A stretch of 64,000 bases of DNA from Lepiota brunneoincarnata (taxonomy: Eukaryota > Basidiomycota > Agaricomycetes > Agaricales > Agaricaceae), in assembly GCA_023014365.1 (NCBI GenBank), contig JAEBUN010000025.1, positions 124,001 to 188,000 of the forward strand, given 5' to 3'. This document shows positions 35,530 through 47,429 of the stretch, piece after piece (positions within the stretch are counted from its first letter, which is position 1; every line of letters starts with the position of its first letter). The translations under genes were made by a program, and so were the position numbers. The notes under the pieces are model-generated. The model made no database searches. It was not told the DNA's origin and was given only the letters and a program-made list of their open reading frames with translations.

Positions 35530-37500
35530 AAGTTGGTTTTCGATTACCTCGCCGCGGATGTCGGATTTCCGCCTTGTTCGACATCGTGGAGGTTCCCGAT
35601 TCCTGGAATCTATCTGCCGACAAGTTGTCATCAAGAAAGATACATCGCCGCAGCCGTAACACCTCATGGGATGGGCGCAAGCACTCTGCCCAGTGGCGCA
35701 TCTGTTCCATCCATACAAAGCCCCCTTCTACTGGTGCCCATTCCTAGAAACAGGGTAGCGATGATCCGGGTACCCTCCCAAGCCCTGAGTTTCTCCCTGC
35801 ATTCTCTGTTGACAAGTTTGTGGGATCAGCGAGTGGCGAACCGCCCCCCAACAAGGATTTAATGTGACCGTTCATGATCTCCGGCTGATATGTGTCTATA
35901 ACCTTCAAGCTACGGAGCACGAGAACATCGATTACTATCTTTGGCCAGGACCATCTGCCTTGTACGCCCAAGTCTGTGTCGGCAATACGTGGATCCACTT
36001 TATCAAGCTCTAGATGGTCAAGATGATAATGACAGGCACACGTCTATTTAATAGAGGAATGCACTCAATTCAAAGCCACGATCCCGACGGGACCTGCCTG
36101 CTGCCTATACATTGATGTATACCCTCAATGCCTATTGGTGAGTATTTTCGCTCCTCTGGTACTTCGCCCTGTTTGACTGTGCGGTGCGGGGAATAGGGAC
36201 GCCAATGATCCGATAACAACCAAGCTACTCAAGTCAGATGTTTCTAGAACATCAAAACACTCAAAATGTTACTATGTGCCCGCTCTCTTGCTACCGCATC
36301 AGGCGTGGGCCTCCGGCCTATTCCTCAAAACCCCCCTGGCTCCGGATCGAACCTCGAGTCACGCCTATACCCTGTCTTTACCAAACACTATTTTTGCATG
36401 GTGCTACCTTTGAAAGCCGCCGGTTTATTTCTGGAACTGAAGCTGGCTGGGTCTGTGCGTGATGCGGGAATTGACGCCATATTGGACCTCTGCACATCGT
36501 TGTATGTTACTCACTGTCTGCATTATACGATGGTAGGTGACATGGTGGGTGCCTTTCTGCGCGAGGCTCGTCCGATCCTCGTACCTGGGTCATGTTTCTC
36601 CTTATTTCATATCCACAAGTGCAGGTACGAAATGAGGTAGGTGGTTCTTTTCCCAAGCAAGGGTATCCAGCCCTCGTGCTCCCTTGTCGTGGGGCTTGGG
36701 CTTAAGACCCTTTCCGTGAGGAAGGGGTCGACCAAATGCACGTTAAATTGGACATTACCACTATGTTTTCCCTGCCTCATTTTTTGATTTCGGTGAGCCT
36801 GCATATTTTCTTCCTATGACACCTTTGGCTAACTCGTTTTGTCCACGACAACAGTGCTTTTTCGAGACAGCTAAAGCACCGCCAAATTATTATTGCTGCC
36901 ACGGGTTCACAGGTATATAGTTGACTTGCTAAGTACGCCACGCAAGCTAATTGTTGGCTTCATCATGTTCTTCGCGTGCCCAGCGTGCCTGCTTTACCTA
37001 ATCAGGGTCGACTTACAAGGTCCGTTTTCATCTTTGCCCACCACACCCTCTCATAAGCCTCTTGTAGATACAGCCCAAGCCGAGGAGTCCGAGTGGGGCC
37101 GACTGTCGTGCGGCTCACCAAGAGAATAGGGTGTTCTGTATTGAAGGTATGATCCTGTTTTCTCATTGGAGGTGTGTGGTGATATTGGCATATCAGAGGC
37201 AGTGTGCGATGTTGCCAGGGTCGCCGAGGGACGGGAAGGAGGGCTCTGCCGGCGGGTCGGGCTTGGATCTCGGAGTTATCCGTGCTCCAACTTGCGGTAG
37301 GTCTAGTCTACTGTCGGAAAAGCTGGGACGATATTGGCTGTCCTCACGGCGTGGTGTCAAGATGCTCCCCCACCACGTAGCTCCTGCTCAAGTACACGTG
37401 CTGAAGGGGCTCCTGGGTGGGTGGGTGTAGCAGGACGGTCATTTGCGATGCCTCAGGCAAGTACGCATCAACACGTGGACGCCTCTCTTTCTCACAGTCA
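35530..37500 (+). pseudogene. Decayed membrane-protein module M2 (block A)
   Basis: The plus-strand segment 36266-36640 contains MVLPLKAAGLFLEL and ILDLCTSLYVTHCLHYTMVGD, aligned with 22123-22458. This is weakly reminiscent of the agaricomycete DUF6534 seven-helix family. A reversed ~105-bp segment lies at 36650-36755, and hydrophobic remnants follow to 37060. Stops and frame changes exclude a complete product. Partner 59300-61270. Confidence 0.3.
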
Positions 37501-37794
37501 ATGCTAATCGCCAGCCAATTTTGTGAATTATCCAGAGAAGCTCTTCTCAGCATACGGGTCACCAAACGACGTCCAGAAATGCCCGAAAAGCCGCATTTGA
37601 ACGGTGTGGATAGAGCCCTCAAGTGATGGTGGCACTGCCTGGATTTTACCCTGGGGATGTTTTCGGAGATATTCCCGCATGGTGTTGGCACATCGCAGGG
37701 GCATCTAGTGACGTCACCCCTGGCCACGTGCTTGCGAAGCATTCATGGGCTCAATCGTGTTGGCAACAGAAATAAGATGCAGTAACCGACGACA
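37501..37794. other. 5' flank of F-box-like gene
   Basis: Nearly identical to 61285-61601 apart from a short stretch present only in block B (about 61490-61515). No specific regulatory site is recognised. Confidence 0.3.
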
Positions 37795-38893
37795 ATGGGC
37801 GCCGTCCTGTCTCCACTTCTCAACGCAGCCGACTCTACTACTAGAGACGAAGACTATATCCCTTCCGAATCAGATGTCTTCGCTACTCGTGATATCTTGA
37901 ATTCCCGCCTTCCACTCGAATTGGTGGATACCGTTCTGGATCTTGCCGAATATTGGCCATGTATTTCAGCAATGTGTTCGTTATCCTTTGACCTCTCTGC
38001 TCCTGCAGGACAGGAGATAGCATTCTGTTGCTTCATAACACCAGGTATACCCTGTGCATCCCGCCTGATAAAGACAAGGAATCAAGTGGAGGATCAGGTG
38101 GAGTTGGAGGACTTTGAGGTCGATGTCAGGAGGCGGGTCAAAAGAGTACTCTTTGAGATATCCAGTCGTGATCAGGGGTGGGGCGGAGAGCCAGGTTTGA
38201 CCTGTCCGTTACTCTGAGTTCGAAAAAGCGTCACTCTGCACGCTAACACACTCTCTAGTCCTAGTACCTTATGCTGGATCCTGGACGTGGTTCGATGCAG
38301 AGATATGGCGTCCCAATGGTGTCCCAGAACCCACTGGCCACAATTTTTATGAATCAATCTCGTCCACCATAACTGAAAGCGCTCAGATCAAGCCCGAGAT
38401 GGTCTCACCAACGGATGAAGAGCTCGCTGCTGCTGGATACCACCGAGTCGAACCTCCGTCCTCTTGCGCCGACATTCAGGCCAATAGGTCATGGCTCATC
38501 CAACGCAATCGGCGGGCCAGTTCCCGGGTTCGAACGCATGTAGTTGGCTGGTCAGACAGGGATTTCGTCCATCATGAATGCCATCCGGAGTACGGCTCTG
38601 ATAGTTCTGTGTCGTCGGCTTCAGATAGCGATTCCGATACACCTGCGCAAAGTACTTCAGCCCCAACTCGGGCCACCCTTCCCGACCTATATGGTTGTGG
38701 GAATGGGGCTGGTTTTGTTCGATCTCTTCAAGTCGGTGATCGTATTGCTGTCGTAGCTAGGGCGAAGGTACGAATGGAGTGTTCCTATCCAAGTACGCCC
38801 TCTGTTGTGCTAACCTACACGATGTAGTATCCTGGCTGGGAGAACCAACTCCATGGCAATCTCAAAGCCAAAATAATGTACACTATTATCTAA
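37795..38893 (+). CDS. F-box-like / agaricomycete conserved protein of unknown function (block A copy)
   Basis: The model is exons 37795-38194, 38265-38767 and 38828-38893, with GT...AG introns of 70 and 60 bp in matching phases, giving 322 residues. The N-terminal LNSRLPLELVDTVLDLAEYWP resembles the F-box-like start common in agaricomycete proteins. The middle has FEISSRDQGWGGEP followed, across the first intron, by YAGSWTWFDAEIWRP. A Ser/Asp-rich linker (about residues 245-270) follows. The C-terminus is FVRSLQVGDRIAVVARAKYPGW. I know this motif set from uncharacterised agaricomycete proteins, and the biochemical role is unknown. Block B has an equally intact copy (61602-62700), and a deleted third copy lies at 46478-46970. 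Confidence 0.75.
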
Positions 38894-39935
38894 CAGCTTG
38901 TCTCCTGCCTTTAATACAGGTGTCACCCTCCTCCCTCAAACTTGCCTGCATATGTGTCATGGCTATGGACCATTTATTCCCCTAAAGAACAACCGGCCGA
39001 GTAAACCACACTGGGAACGGGTGGATTCGGTCTGATTCGATTCTAAATCATGGATGATGACTCCTCTGAGAGAGACATCTGGTGGCCGCACATAGTGCCC
39101 TATGCCGTGAGGTGGGCCGAGGGGAAAAGGGGGCAACACGGAAGTTTGAAGTCGGCTATGTAAAGATTTTTAAGATAAAGGGATGAGCAGGGATGTGAAA
39201 AACGATGGGCGCACTGGCAAATTCAATGAGGGAATTAGATTGATGTGGGTTGGCGACGTTAAATCACTCGGTGATATCGCTTAATATCTGCCGCCCACAA
39301 CCTTGAGTCTTCACACTGCTGCCCTGAATGGCAAGCGCACGGGCCAAAGGGGGATGTCATCAGGGTTGTGCCCTAACAAAGCAAAGCGCGTGTGTTCCTC
39401 CCTGTCGATTCTCCTCAACACAGTGTGCTTCACCAACCGTTCATGAAGCGGGAATACCCGATGAACATACAATATATTCTGTCGTGTCAGTGGTAATGCT
39501 TTATTATATGAAAACCAAATCTGATTAGTTTGTATCTATTTACTCGCAGGCTTTGTTGATGTACTGGTACTATACAGCCATCGGCAGCAGACCAAAGGTT
39601 CATGGCAACATCAACGGCTGATCAACTTCCCTTTCTGTGCCGCCTATGCTCAGTGCTCATCCCTGGTAATTCGCATGGAACTGCATTTATCAATGATCGC
39701 TTGTCATACAGTGGGGATATACGCTCGGTAACTCGATGGTTCGTCCCCGTTGGCAATGGCTCGTCTTGCCAGCAGAGAACTCAATCACTTTATCACGACG
39801 AGAACACCCGCCAACTGAACCAAGCGCTTCGGAGTCTAATAAATAATCGATAACCTCCAAGCCAAGGACTATCTTCTCTTCTTCCATCCTCGTCCTCTCT
39901 TCCCCTCCTTAAACGCGGTTCTGGAAAACACGGCA
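38894..39935. other. Intergenic; unassigned short frames shared with block B
   Basis: 38930-39185 may contain the remains of another exon: the block B copy is open for DDDSSERHIWWPHIAPYAVRWAEG, while the block A copy differs by small indels. A short frame at 39602-39853 (SRVLIPGNSHGTAF region to QALRSLINNR) is also open in block B (to 63632). Neither is recognised. Confidence 0.3.
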
Positions 39936-42249
39936 ATGTCGAAAGAAAGAACCCATGTCGAGACCTCCTGTACCAGTGCTTCCTCCGAACCTGAACCACG
40001 AATTGACCTCTATGGTCCCTCGAAGAAGAGCGTATGGACCCGCCTGGGCCTCTGCTGGGAGAGCTTCAAGCGCGCAACAGGAACGGCAGGGTTGGTGGTC
40101 CTGAGGGAAGATGCGATAGGCGGTTTCAAGCGGTCCACAATGAGGTCATGTATGGGCTCGATGTTCGGGGGGCTGGAATGTTGTGAAAAAGGAATGGTAC
40201 GCTCGTTTACTTCCTTGCTCATGCAACTGCTCACCTCCAGTCAGATCGCGGGGGATTTTGGAAAGCTCGTCGTTTTGGTAGGTCAAGGTTGCAGGATATC
40301 GGCTCAGTTAACCCATTAGTTTCATAGGAAATACCAGAGGACGAAACACAACCGGGGCTCTCTCGCAGTCCTTATTGGGGCCACGCCAAAGTTGAAAGCC
40401 ATGTGACTGAAGCCCATCGCCGCGTCAATGAAGTCCGACTATCAACCGTCCCTTCCATCAAACAATCATCACGTCGTGCCAAGCCATAATTACCACAAAT
40501 ACCCGCTGTATCCAATTCGCCTTTGGTCCACCAGGGAAGCCCCTCATCAGCAACCCAGCTGCCTATTGACGCCTACAATGACGGTGCCATACGTGACTAT
40601 CCTCCCTGTCCCCAGGGGCCAGGATCCAATTTTCTCGATCATCATCAGCAACGCCCGTGAGCACATTTAATCAACAACCTCGATGTACTACGGTTCCTTA
40701 TCCAGTGCATCCGCCATTCAGTCCGGTACCAATCGCAGGGTCGACGAATTTGGTTCCACCAATGGCCCCATTGACACCCCAACTACCAGCGGCGGTCACT
40801 TTGCAACTTTCCCGGTCAAAGGGCGTTCCGGGTCTGTGGGCACCAGTGGTGATTACCAGTTCCATGATAATCCATCCCTCCCCGCTGCTGATTGCTGATT
40901 ATGGATCTACCGGCTCATTCTCGTCTTCAATAACGCAGGCACTTGCCTCAGAGCTATTCCCACGGGATGGCAAAACCCCTCCCCTTGGAAAACTGGGACT
41001 GTTCAGCCGTGACGGTCTTGCCCCCGCGTACGAGCCAAACCCGGACAACCCTTGGGCGGGCGGGCAGCGGTTGACTCACAATGACCACATATTACTCTCC
41101 GCTCATACCAGGCAGGCTTCCAACTTGTCTGAGGACGATGCATTGCTCGCGTACATGACCGCTTTTCAAGAGCCCGTCACCGACCAGGAGGAGAGCGCTG
41201 GCGTAAAGCAAGACAAACACGTGAGCAGACACGTAAGGTTTGGAGAAGTTCGGGAGTTTGATGAGGGACCTGCTTTCTCTCCAATCCCACCGCAGCATTC
41301 GCCCGACGATTTGTCTACGCATGGCAGACAACCACCCGAGGATAGGAGTGCGTTTCTATCAATCACCGCCACTTTGTCTCTGCTGACCATAAGTCCAGAT
41401 CACCGCGTCGAAGAGCCGGCTCATCCACAGGATGCAAGTCCCGTTCATATCAGCCGCGTACCAGGACCAGACGATGACCCTACCGCTCCCCTGAACCGGG
41501 AAGACGAAGAAAGAGCGCTCAATGCTGCGGCAGCGAGGGAGGTTGCATTGGAACTACAGCCAAGTACTACTACATCCAGGACCTCATCCTTATCCCCAAC
41601 CTCTCCGGTACCAAGTGCGGTTACCCCTCAACAAGAGACGCCAAAGGGAACCACCAGCCTCACCGCTCATTCCTCCGAGCGCGTCATATATGGCCGACAG
41701 GTGGAGTGTCTCGCCCTGTCTTGAATGCACCCCTACATACGCTGAAAGCCCACATACCGGATCCCCCTCTTCACCGCTCACGCAGCAGCACAATATCGTA
41801 TCTTCTCCTATGACACAACCGAATCCATTCAATCCCCCAGTGCCACAGGCCCATATTTATGGTCAAGGACATCCTCCACCAAGAATCACCGTGGACCATC
41901 CGCAGCCCTATGCTTCACAACTAGATTCATACCAGCGCTAAGCCGCTATTCCGCCACGGGACCAACATTACGAGGAACAGTCTAGCCAGAGCCAGTATAT
42001 GCCAAGTTCGCCGGCGCCGGCCCCGCGACTGCCACCACCGCAGATCAACTTTCCACCAGAACACTCTGGTCCTCGTGGGCGATTTCCATCCTGCCAAGAA
42101 CCAGCGCAAGGCGACGGAGCTAATGACTCAACGATGAGCTCTGCATATCAGACCCCAGCTCAGACCCAGCTCAGACCCCATCTGAGCATGCCCCTCCTTC
42201 ACCGGGCGTCACTTATGTTTTCTTCTGTTGTACTCTATTGTACGCTATG
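39936..42249 (+). pseudogene. Low-complexity Pro/Ser/Gln-rich gene, model uncertain
   Basis: A first exon at 39936-40277 (114 codons, GT donor, intron 40278-40327) leads to an open segment ending at 40488. A long Pro/Ser/Thr-rich frame covers 40657-41724. A Gln/Pro-rich frame covers 41700-42249 but is interrupted by an in-frame TAA at about 41940. I cannot connect these into one clean product. At least one frame change near 41700 and the TAA point to decay, although unrecognised introns are possible. No domain is identified and most of the product would be disordered. Block B repeats the first 286 bp (63715-64000, cut by the window edge). Confidence 0.4.
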
Positions 42250-42607
42250 ATTCGTCTCCATCATGCTCTTGGACCCCCTTTGGACACTGATTGGTTGAGG
42301 ACTCTTACGACGACGAAGGACTCGTCTAAATCGTCTATGGGTTCACACTAGCACATGTAATTCTATATGTAAGCATCCGAGTTTTATGCTTCATTGTATC
42401 ACTCGAGCAAGGGTAGGAATGCTCGCTCATAAATCTCAGTCGCTTTGGACCAATGTCAGCAATGGTGGGGTAACGAACTGCCGGAGCCCAGGTCGCGATT
42501 TTTGCTGAATGATGTCACTAAAATATAGCTGTGGTCCAGATCTCGTGGGAAGATTGCTGCTGTAGAACACAATGAGGCAGCATTAATGGCGCCCAAGAAC
42601 TCAAGCC
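42250..42607. other. Intergenic, upstream of NLR-like gene
   Basis: No frame or recognisable site is supported. It would contain the promoter of the gene starting at 42608. Confidence 0.4.
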
Positions 42608-45600
42608 ATGACCTCCACCCAACGCACTGTCTTACAAGCCTCAGCGACAGCCATGACCGCTCATGGATTACCCGCGACGCCTGGCCTTGTTGCACCCTTG
42701 GCCAATCCACCAACATCGAATTTCGAACCCATGGTCTCCACCTCCGTTAACCTAACCGATACCGTATCAAAGATTGCAAAGGAGGTTGGCGAACTGTTCA
42801 AGGATTTACCGTATGTGAAGGCGTTTGCAGGAGTTTTGCTTCAAATTATCAAGATCAGAGAGGTGCACAAGCTTACTGGAAACCAAAGGGTCATCTAACA
42901 ACAAAACAGGAAATACAAACCGAAAAGGATCGGTCTCAGGAACTCATCGAAAAGATATTGGGCAGGTCAAAGGTCATCCTCCATGGCCTGCGCCAAGTGG
43001 CTACATCATCAAACAGGAACCAGCTGAAGGACACAGAAGAGGAATTAGGAGGGTATAACCGGTAATACCACCTGACCTCTTTTCCCCTTTGTGGATTAGC
43101 TGATCTACCGCTCAGTCTCCTTGGGGAAATTCACGGTACGCTCATAACAAAGGCTCCAAAAGGCGTGCGGGGGAAAATGGGGAAGTGGATAAATTGGAAT
43201 TCGAGGATCGAGACTCTGGCCAAGTATGATCGTCTCATCGATAGCGTCCACGCGAATCTCAATGTATGTCTGGAGTCTGTATTCATATCGCTTGCTCTCA
43301 TTCGACCTCTACAGACTGGAATCCTTCTCAAGCTCATCAATCCACCTCAATCTGCTCAGCCATCCTCAGGTCCGGCCAGGTACGACAAACCTCATGTTAT
43401 CTGTATCCAGTGTCCTGATGCTTGCCCTCGCTATTCAGTACTCTCTACAAGCCCATTCCTCGCCCTGATCAGATGATTGGGAGAGACGAAGAGAAATCCG
43501 CGGTCATTGGAACACTGCTCAACGACCCATTGCCACGGGTCACGATCTTGGGGGCCGGTGGGATGGGTAAAACGACACTCGCTCTCACTGCTGTGCACGA
43601 CCGCGCGGTGGTTGAGCGATACCCTTCGCGGTACTTTGTCTCCTGCGAAGCGACCACCTCGCTAGCCGGCCTGATTTGGGAAATTGCTAATGCGCTACGC
43701 ATCCCGCCTTCGGAGCGCAACGAAAACTTGATTGACATTGTTCTATCCCAATTTCATGGAAATACCATCCTATGCTTGGACAACTTCGAGACCATCTGGG
43801 AGGACGAGGCAATCCGGCGGGACATAGAAGACTTCTTATCTCACCTTGATTGTGTACCCGACCTCGCAATTATTATCACCATGCGTGGCACCCAGCGCCC
43901 TTCTGGAGCCGCCTGGTCGCAGCCGTTACTACCACCCTTAAAGAAACTAAACGACAGCGACGCAAAGTTGATATTCCAAAAGTCTCAAGTGCCAATGGAC
44001 GAATTTGCCGAAAAATTGGTCGGGGTTGCCAATGGGATACCGCTGGCCATCAAACTCATCATTGCCCAATTACACGAAGGGAACGAGAGGCCCAAATTGC
44101 TGTGGGCGCGATGGGAGCGGACGCAGACAAGGGCCATAGGGACGGGTACCAAGCATCGCTTATCCAATCTCGACGCGTCCATTCACCTGTCGGTGCACAG
44201 CCCACGTATGCAGGCAGACCCAAACGCTATCCTGACTTTTGCCATGCTATCGAGCCTTCCGGACGGGTTCCCATGCCGACAGGAGGCCATTGACGAACTC
44301 CAAAGTCACTTACCAGCAACGATCCGTCTTCAGGAGACATTGGTGTCCCTCCAACGGGTATCACTCACCTACGTCGACGGAACTGAGGGAACACTCAGAT
44401 ATCGAATGCTTGTGCCGATCCGGGAGTTCGGCATGAAGATGGAGATGGATCGTCTGCTCGATAGCTGCTTAGGCACCTTCTACGCCGGGATGATGAATCG
44501 TTTTGCGAATTACGCAAATCCCACTGGCCATAACATAATTCCACCAGAGCTCCCCAATGTACGCTCGGTATTCACGAAAGTGCTCAAGGAAGACCAAGTG
44601 GATGAGAAGATTGTTGACGCTTCCATTGATTATACCCTTTGGTGCATTTATATGGGCAATCCCACTTCGGAGATCATTGACCTGGCACTGCAGCGGAAGG
44701 TGGTTGGGTCATCAAGGTTACATGCGCGATGTGTTTCAGCCTTGTCGCGTGTGTATTTTCGACAGAATAAGCTAGCTGAGGCGGAGTCGTCTTTCACGAA
44801 AGCGATGGAGCTTCACCAGCAATCGCATGACGTGCTTGGTGAGGCCAACGATGTCCAGAACCTGGGACAAGTGTATTTGCAACGGGATAAGCTAGACGAA
44901 GCCGAGTTGGCGTTCAAGAAAGCGATGGAGCTTCACCAGCAATCGCATAACGTGCTTGGTGAGGCCAACGATGTCCAGAAGCTGGGAGAAGTGTATTTGC
45001 GACGGGCTAAGCTAGACGAAGCCGAGTTGGCGTTCAAGAAAGCGATGGAGCTTCACCAGCAATCGCATTCTGTGCTTGGTGAGGCCAACGATGTCCAGAA
45101 GCTGGGAAAAGTGTATTTGCGACGGGCTAAGCTAGACGAAGCCGAGTTGGCGTTCAAGAAAGCGATGGAGCTTCACCAGCAATCGCATGACGTGCTTGGT
45201 GAGGCCAACGATGTCCGGAACCTGGGAGAAGTGTATTTGCGATGGGCTAAGCTAGACGAAGCCGAGTTGGCGTTCAAGAAAGCGATGGAGCTTCACCAGC
45301 AATCGCATGACGTGCTTGGTGAGGCCAACGATGTCCACAAGCTGGGAGAAGTGTATTTGCGACGGGATAAGCTAGACGAAGCCGAGTTGGCGTTCAAGAA
45401 AGCGATGGAGCTTCACCAGCAATCGCATGACGTGCTTGGTGAGGCCAACGATGTCCAGAACCTGGGAGAAGTGTATTTGCGACGGGCTAAGCTAGACGAA
45501 GCCGAGTTGGCGTTCAAGAAAGCGATGGAGCTTCACCAGCAATCGCATGACGTGCTTGGTGAGGCCAACGATGTCCAGAAGCTGGGAGAAGTGTATTTGC

Positions 45601-46226
45601 GACGGGCTAAGCTAGACGAAGCCGAGTTGGCGTTCAAGAAAGCGATGGAGCTTCACCAGCAATCGCATGACGTGCTTGGTGAGGCCAACGATGTCCAGAA
45701 CCTGGGAGAAGTGTATTTGCGACGGGCTAAGCTAGACGAAGCCGAGTTGGCGTTCAAGAAAGCGATGGAGCTTCACCAGCAATCGCATGACGTGCTTGGT
45801 GAGGCCAACGATGTCCAGAACCTGGGAGAAGTGTATTTGCGACGGGCTAAGCTAGACGAAGCCGAGTTGGCGTTCAAGAAAGCGATGGAGCTTCACCAGC
45901 AATCGCATGACGTGCTTGGTGAGGCCTACGATGTCCAGAAGCTGGGACAAGTGTATTTGCGACGGGCTAAGCTAGACGAAGCCGAGTTGGCATTCAAGAA
46001 AGCGATGGAGCTTCACCAGCAGTCGCATTCCAAACTTGGGGAGGCTGGTGATGTCCAGCTGCTGGGACGAGTGCATTTGCAATGGGATAAATTGGACAAA
46101 GCTGAGCAATATTTCAACCAAGCTCTTCTTCTTCACTGTCAATGCCAGTCACCACGAGATGAAACTACGGACTTAAAGCTACTTGAACATGTTCGGAAGC
46201 GCAGGGAGGTGCTATCCGCAGCATAA
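42608..46226 (+). CDS. NLR-like protein: N-terminal helical bundle, NB-ARC, TPR array
   Basis: The five-exon model is 42608-42862, 42910-43061, 43116-43263, 43315-43379 and 43439-46226, with all introns GT...AG (46-59 bp) and phases consistent, giving 1135 residues. Residues about 45-205 form amphipathic helices resembling the MLKL-type N-terminal four-helix bundle of agaricomycete NLR-like proteins, a putative cell-death effector. The NB-ARC ATPase has Walker A GAGGMGKTT (245-253), Walker B ILCLDN (317-322), IIITMRG (351-357) and a GIPLA motif (about 406-410). After a winged-helix-like region come 40-residue TPR units. Ten of them (673-1072) are nearly identical, followed by a diverged last unit and a short tail. 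The likely role is nonself recognition or regulated death, inferred from architecture. No stop or frameshift is seen. A related, broken gene lies tail to tail at 47430-50470. Confidence 0.88.
44835..46034 (+). repeat. Ten 120-bp tandem units encoding TPRs
   Basis: Exact 120-bp periodicity, one 40-residue TPR per unit, with consensus motifs LGEANDV, LGEVYLRR and KLDEAELAFKKAMELHQQSH. Units differ at eight codon positions: 5, 8, 9, 12, 16, 17, 18 and 39 of the unit. In units 1-9 all differences seen are amino-acid changing. The two silent changes (GCG/GCA and CAA/CAG) occur only in unit 10, next to the diverged terminal unit. Confidence 0.95.
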
Positions 46227-46477
46227 GGCATTTTCATCATTTTATGCATTACCTCATCTTTGGTTATCTTCAGTGGTTTGGCTTCGTTGTTGGTAGTTGG
46301 GCATTTCAGGAAGGGCCTCCACTTTCATTTGTTTCATTCAAATGACATAAAACCTTTACTCGACGAAAATCAATACACATACAATATAATATCAGCAAAT
46401 AAATAATGTGCTAATGAACTAGAGGGAAGTGAACAGGAAATGAGAGAGATAGAGGAGAGTAGTGGGGGGATTAACCA

Positions 46478-46970
46478 ATGACAATGGGTGCTGTCCTGTC
46501 TCCACTTCTCGACGCAGCCGACTCTACTACTAGAGATGAACATCATATCCCTTCCGAATCAGATGTCTTCGCTACTCGTGACATTTTGAATTCACGCCTT
46601 CCACTCGAATCGGTGGATACCGTTCTAGATCTGGACCTCCATCCTCTTGCGCCGACATTCAGGCCAATAGGTCATGGCTCATCCAACGCAATCGGCGGGC
46701 CAGCTCCCGGGTTCGAACGCATGTAGTTGGCTGGTCAGACAGGGATTTTGTCCATCATGAGTGCCATCTGGAGTACGGCTCCGATAGTTCGGTGTCATCA
46801 GCTTCGGATAGTGACTCTGACACACCCGCATAAAGTACTTCAGCCCCAGCTTGGGCCACCCTTCCTGACCTATATGGTTGCGGGAATGGGGCTGGTTTTG
46901 TTCGATCTCTTCAAGTCGGTGATTGTATTGCTGTCGTAGCTAGGGCGAAGGCACGAACGAAGTATTCCCA
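46478..46970 (+). pseudogene. Third copy of F-box-like gene, internally deleted
   Basis: The first 50 or so codons match 37795-37942. The sequence then jumps at 'gatctg|gacctcc' to the part equivalent to 38450, removing about 500 bp including the first intron, GWGGEP and SWTWFD. The junction puts the downstream part out of frame (stop at 46724-46726). In addition, the CAA codon equivalent to 38647 is TAA here. It ends near the donor of the last intron, without the final exon. It lies between the two NLR-like genes, outside blocks A and B. Confidence 0.8.
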
Positions 46971-47429
46971 TCCAAGTAGTTGCCAAAACACACGCTCGCA
47001 AATGGCAATCCTAGAATACAGCTCCCGTGCTCGAGGAAATAGGCTCGCCGATGGATAATCGGTATTGCACCCACATTTCTACAGGATAAAATTCGAAATA
47101 AAGTCAACGATGGCACACCACAGTAAAACAGGCAGAATGGCAGGGAGTGCCGTATGGTCTCATAACATACGAAGGACAAGAAAACAAAACAAAACGGAAA
47201 ACGAAGTCGAAGAGATTTGAATTTAAACTACCTAGTAGGCTAGGTAAGATGTGCTATGTGTGTCCGAGACGAAATTCCATAGGGGTAAAATGTTCGAAAA
47301 ATAAATAGGGTGACCACGAGCAGAGAGTCGCTGTGACCGGAATAGCAAGAGCCCAAGTACGGTCTATAAAACAAACAATGACGATTCCGTGAGCCATCAC
47401 TTACCACCTCATGGAAATGAGACGATTAC
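46971..47429. other. Intergenic between convergent units
   Basis: No gene or similarity recognised. It would hold the 3' region of the minus-strand NLR-like relic. Confidence 0.35.

Larger units (their letters stand above)
29158..40221 (+). repeat. Large direct duplication, block A
   Basis: Collinear and nearly identical, judged by eye, to 52030-64000. The match begins at 'ggtgtgaatatagg' in the last intron of the tetraspan relic. It runs at least to the position equivalent to the window's right end. Corresponding landmarks: 31158/54044, 32611/56378, 33346/57113, 35493/59260, 37795/61602, 39936/63715. Block B additionally carries 694 bp plus about 180 bp near 55.2-56.1 kb. Confidence 0.9.

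Noticed and set aside
43850..44293. Alternative-frame open segments inside the NLR exon
   Set aside because: They overlap conserved NB-ARC coding sequence in another frame and show no recognisable motif.
44835..46034. Regular 120-bp periodicity as a CRISPR-like or satellite array
   Set aside because: The units are exact multiples of three, stay in frame with the NB-ARC and encode canonical TPRs. There are no spacer-like segments.
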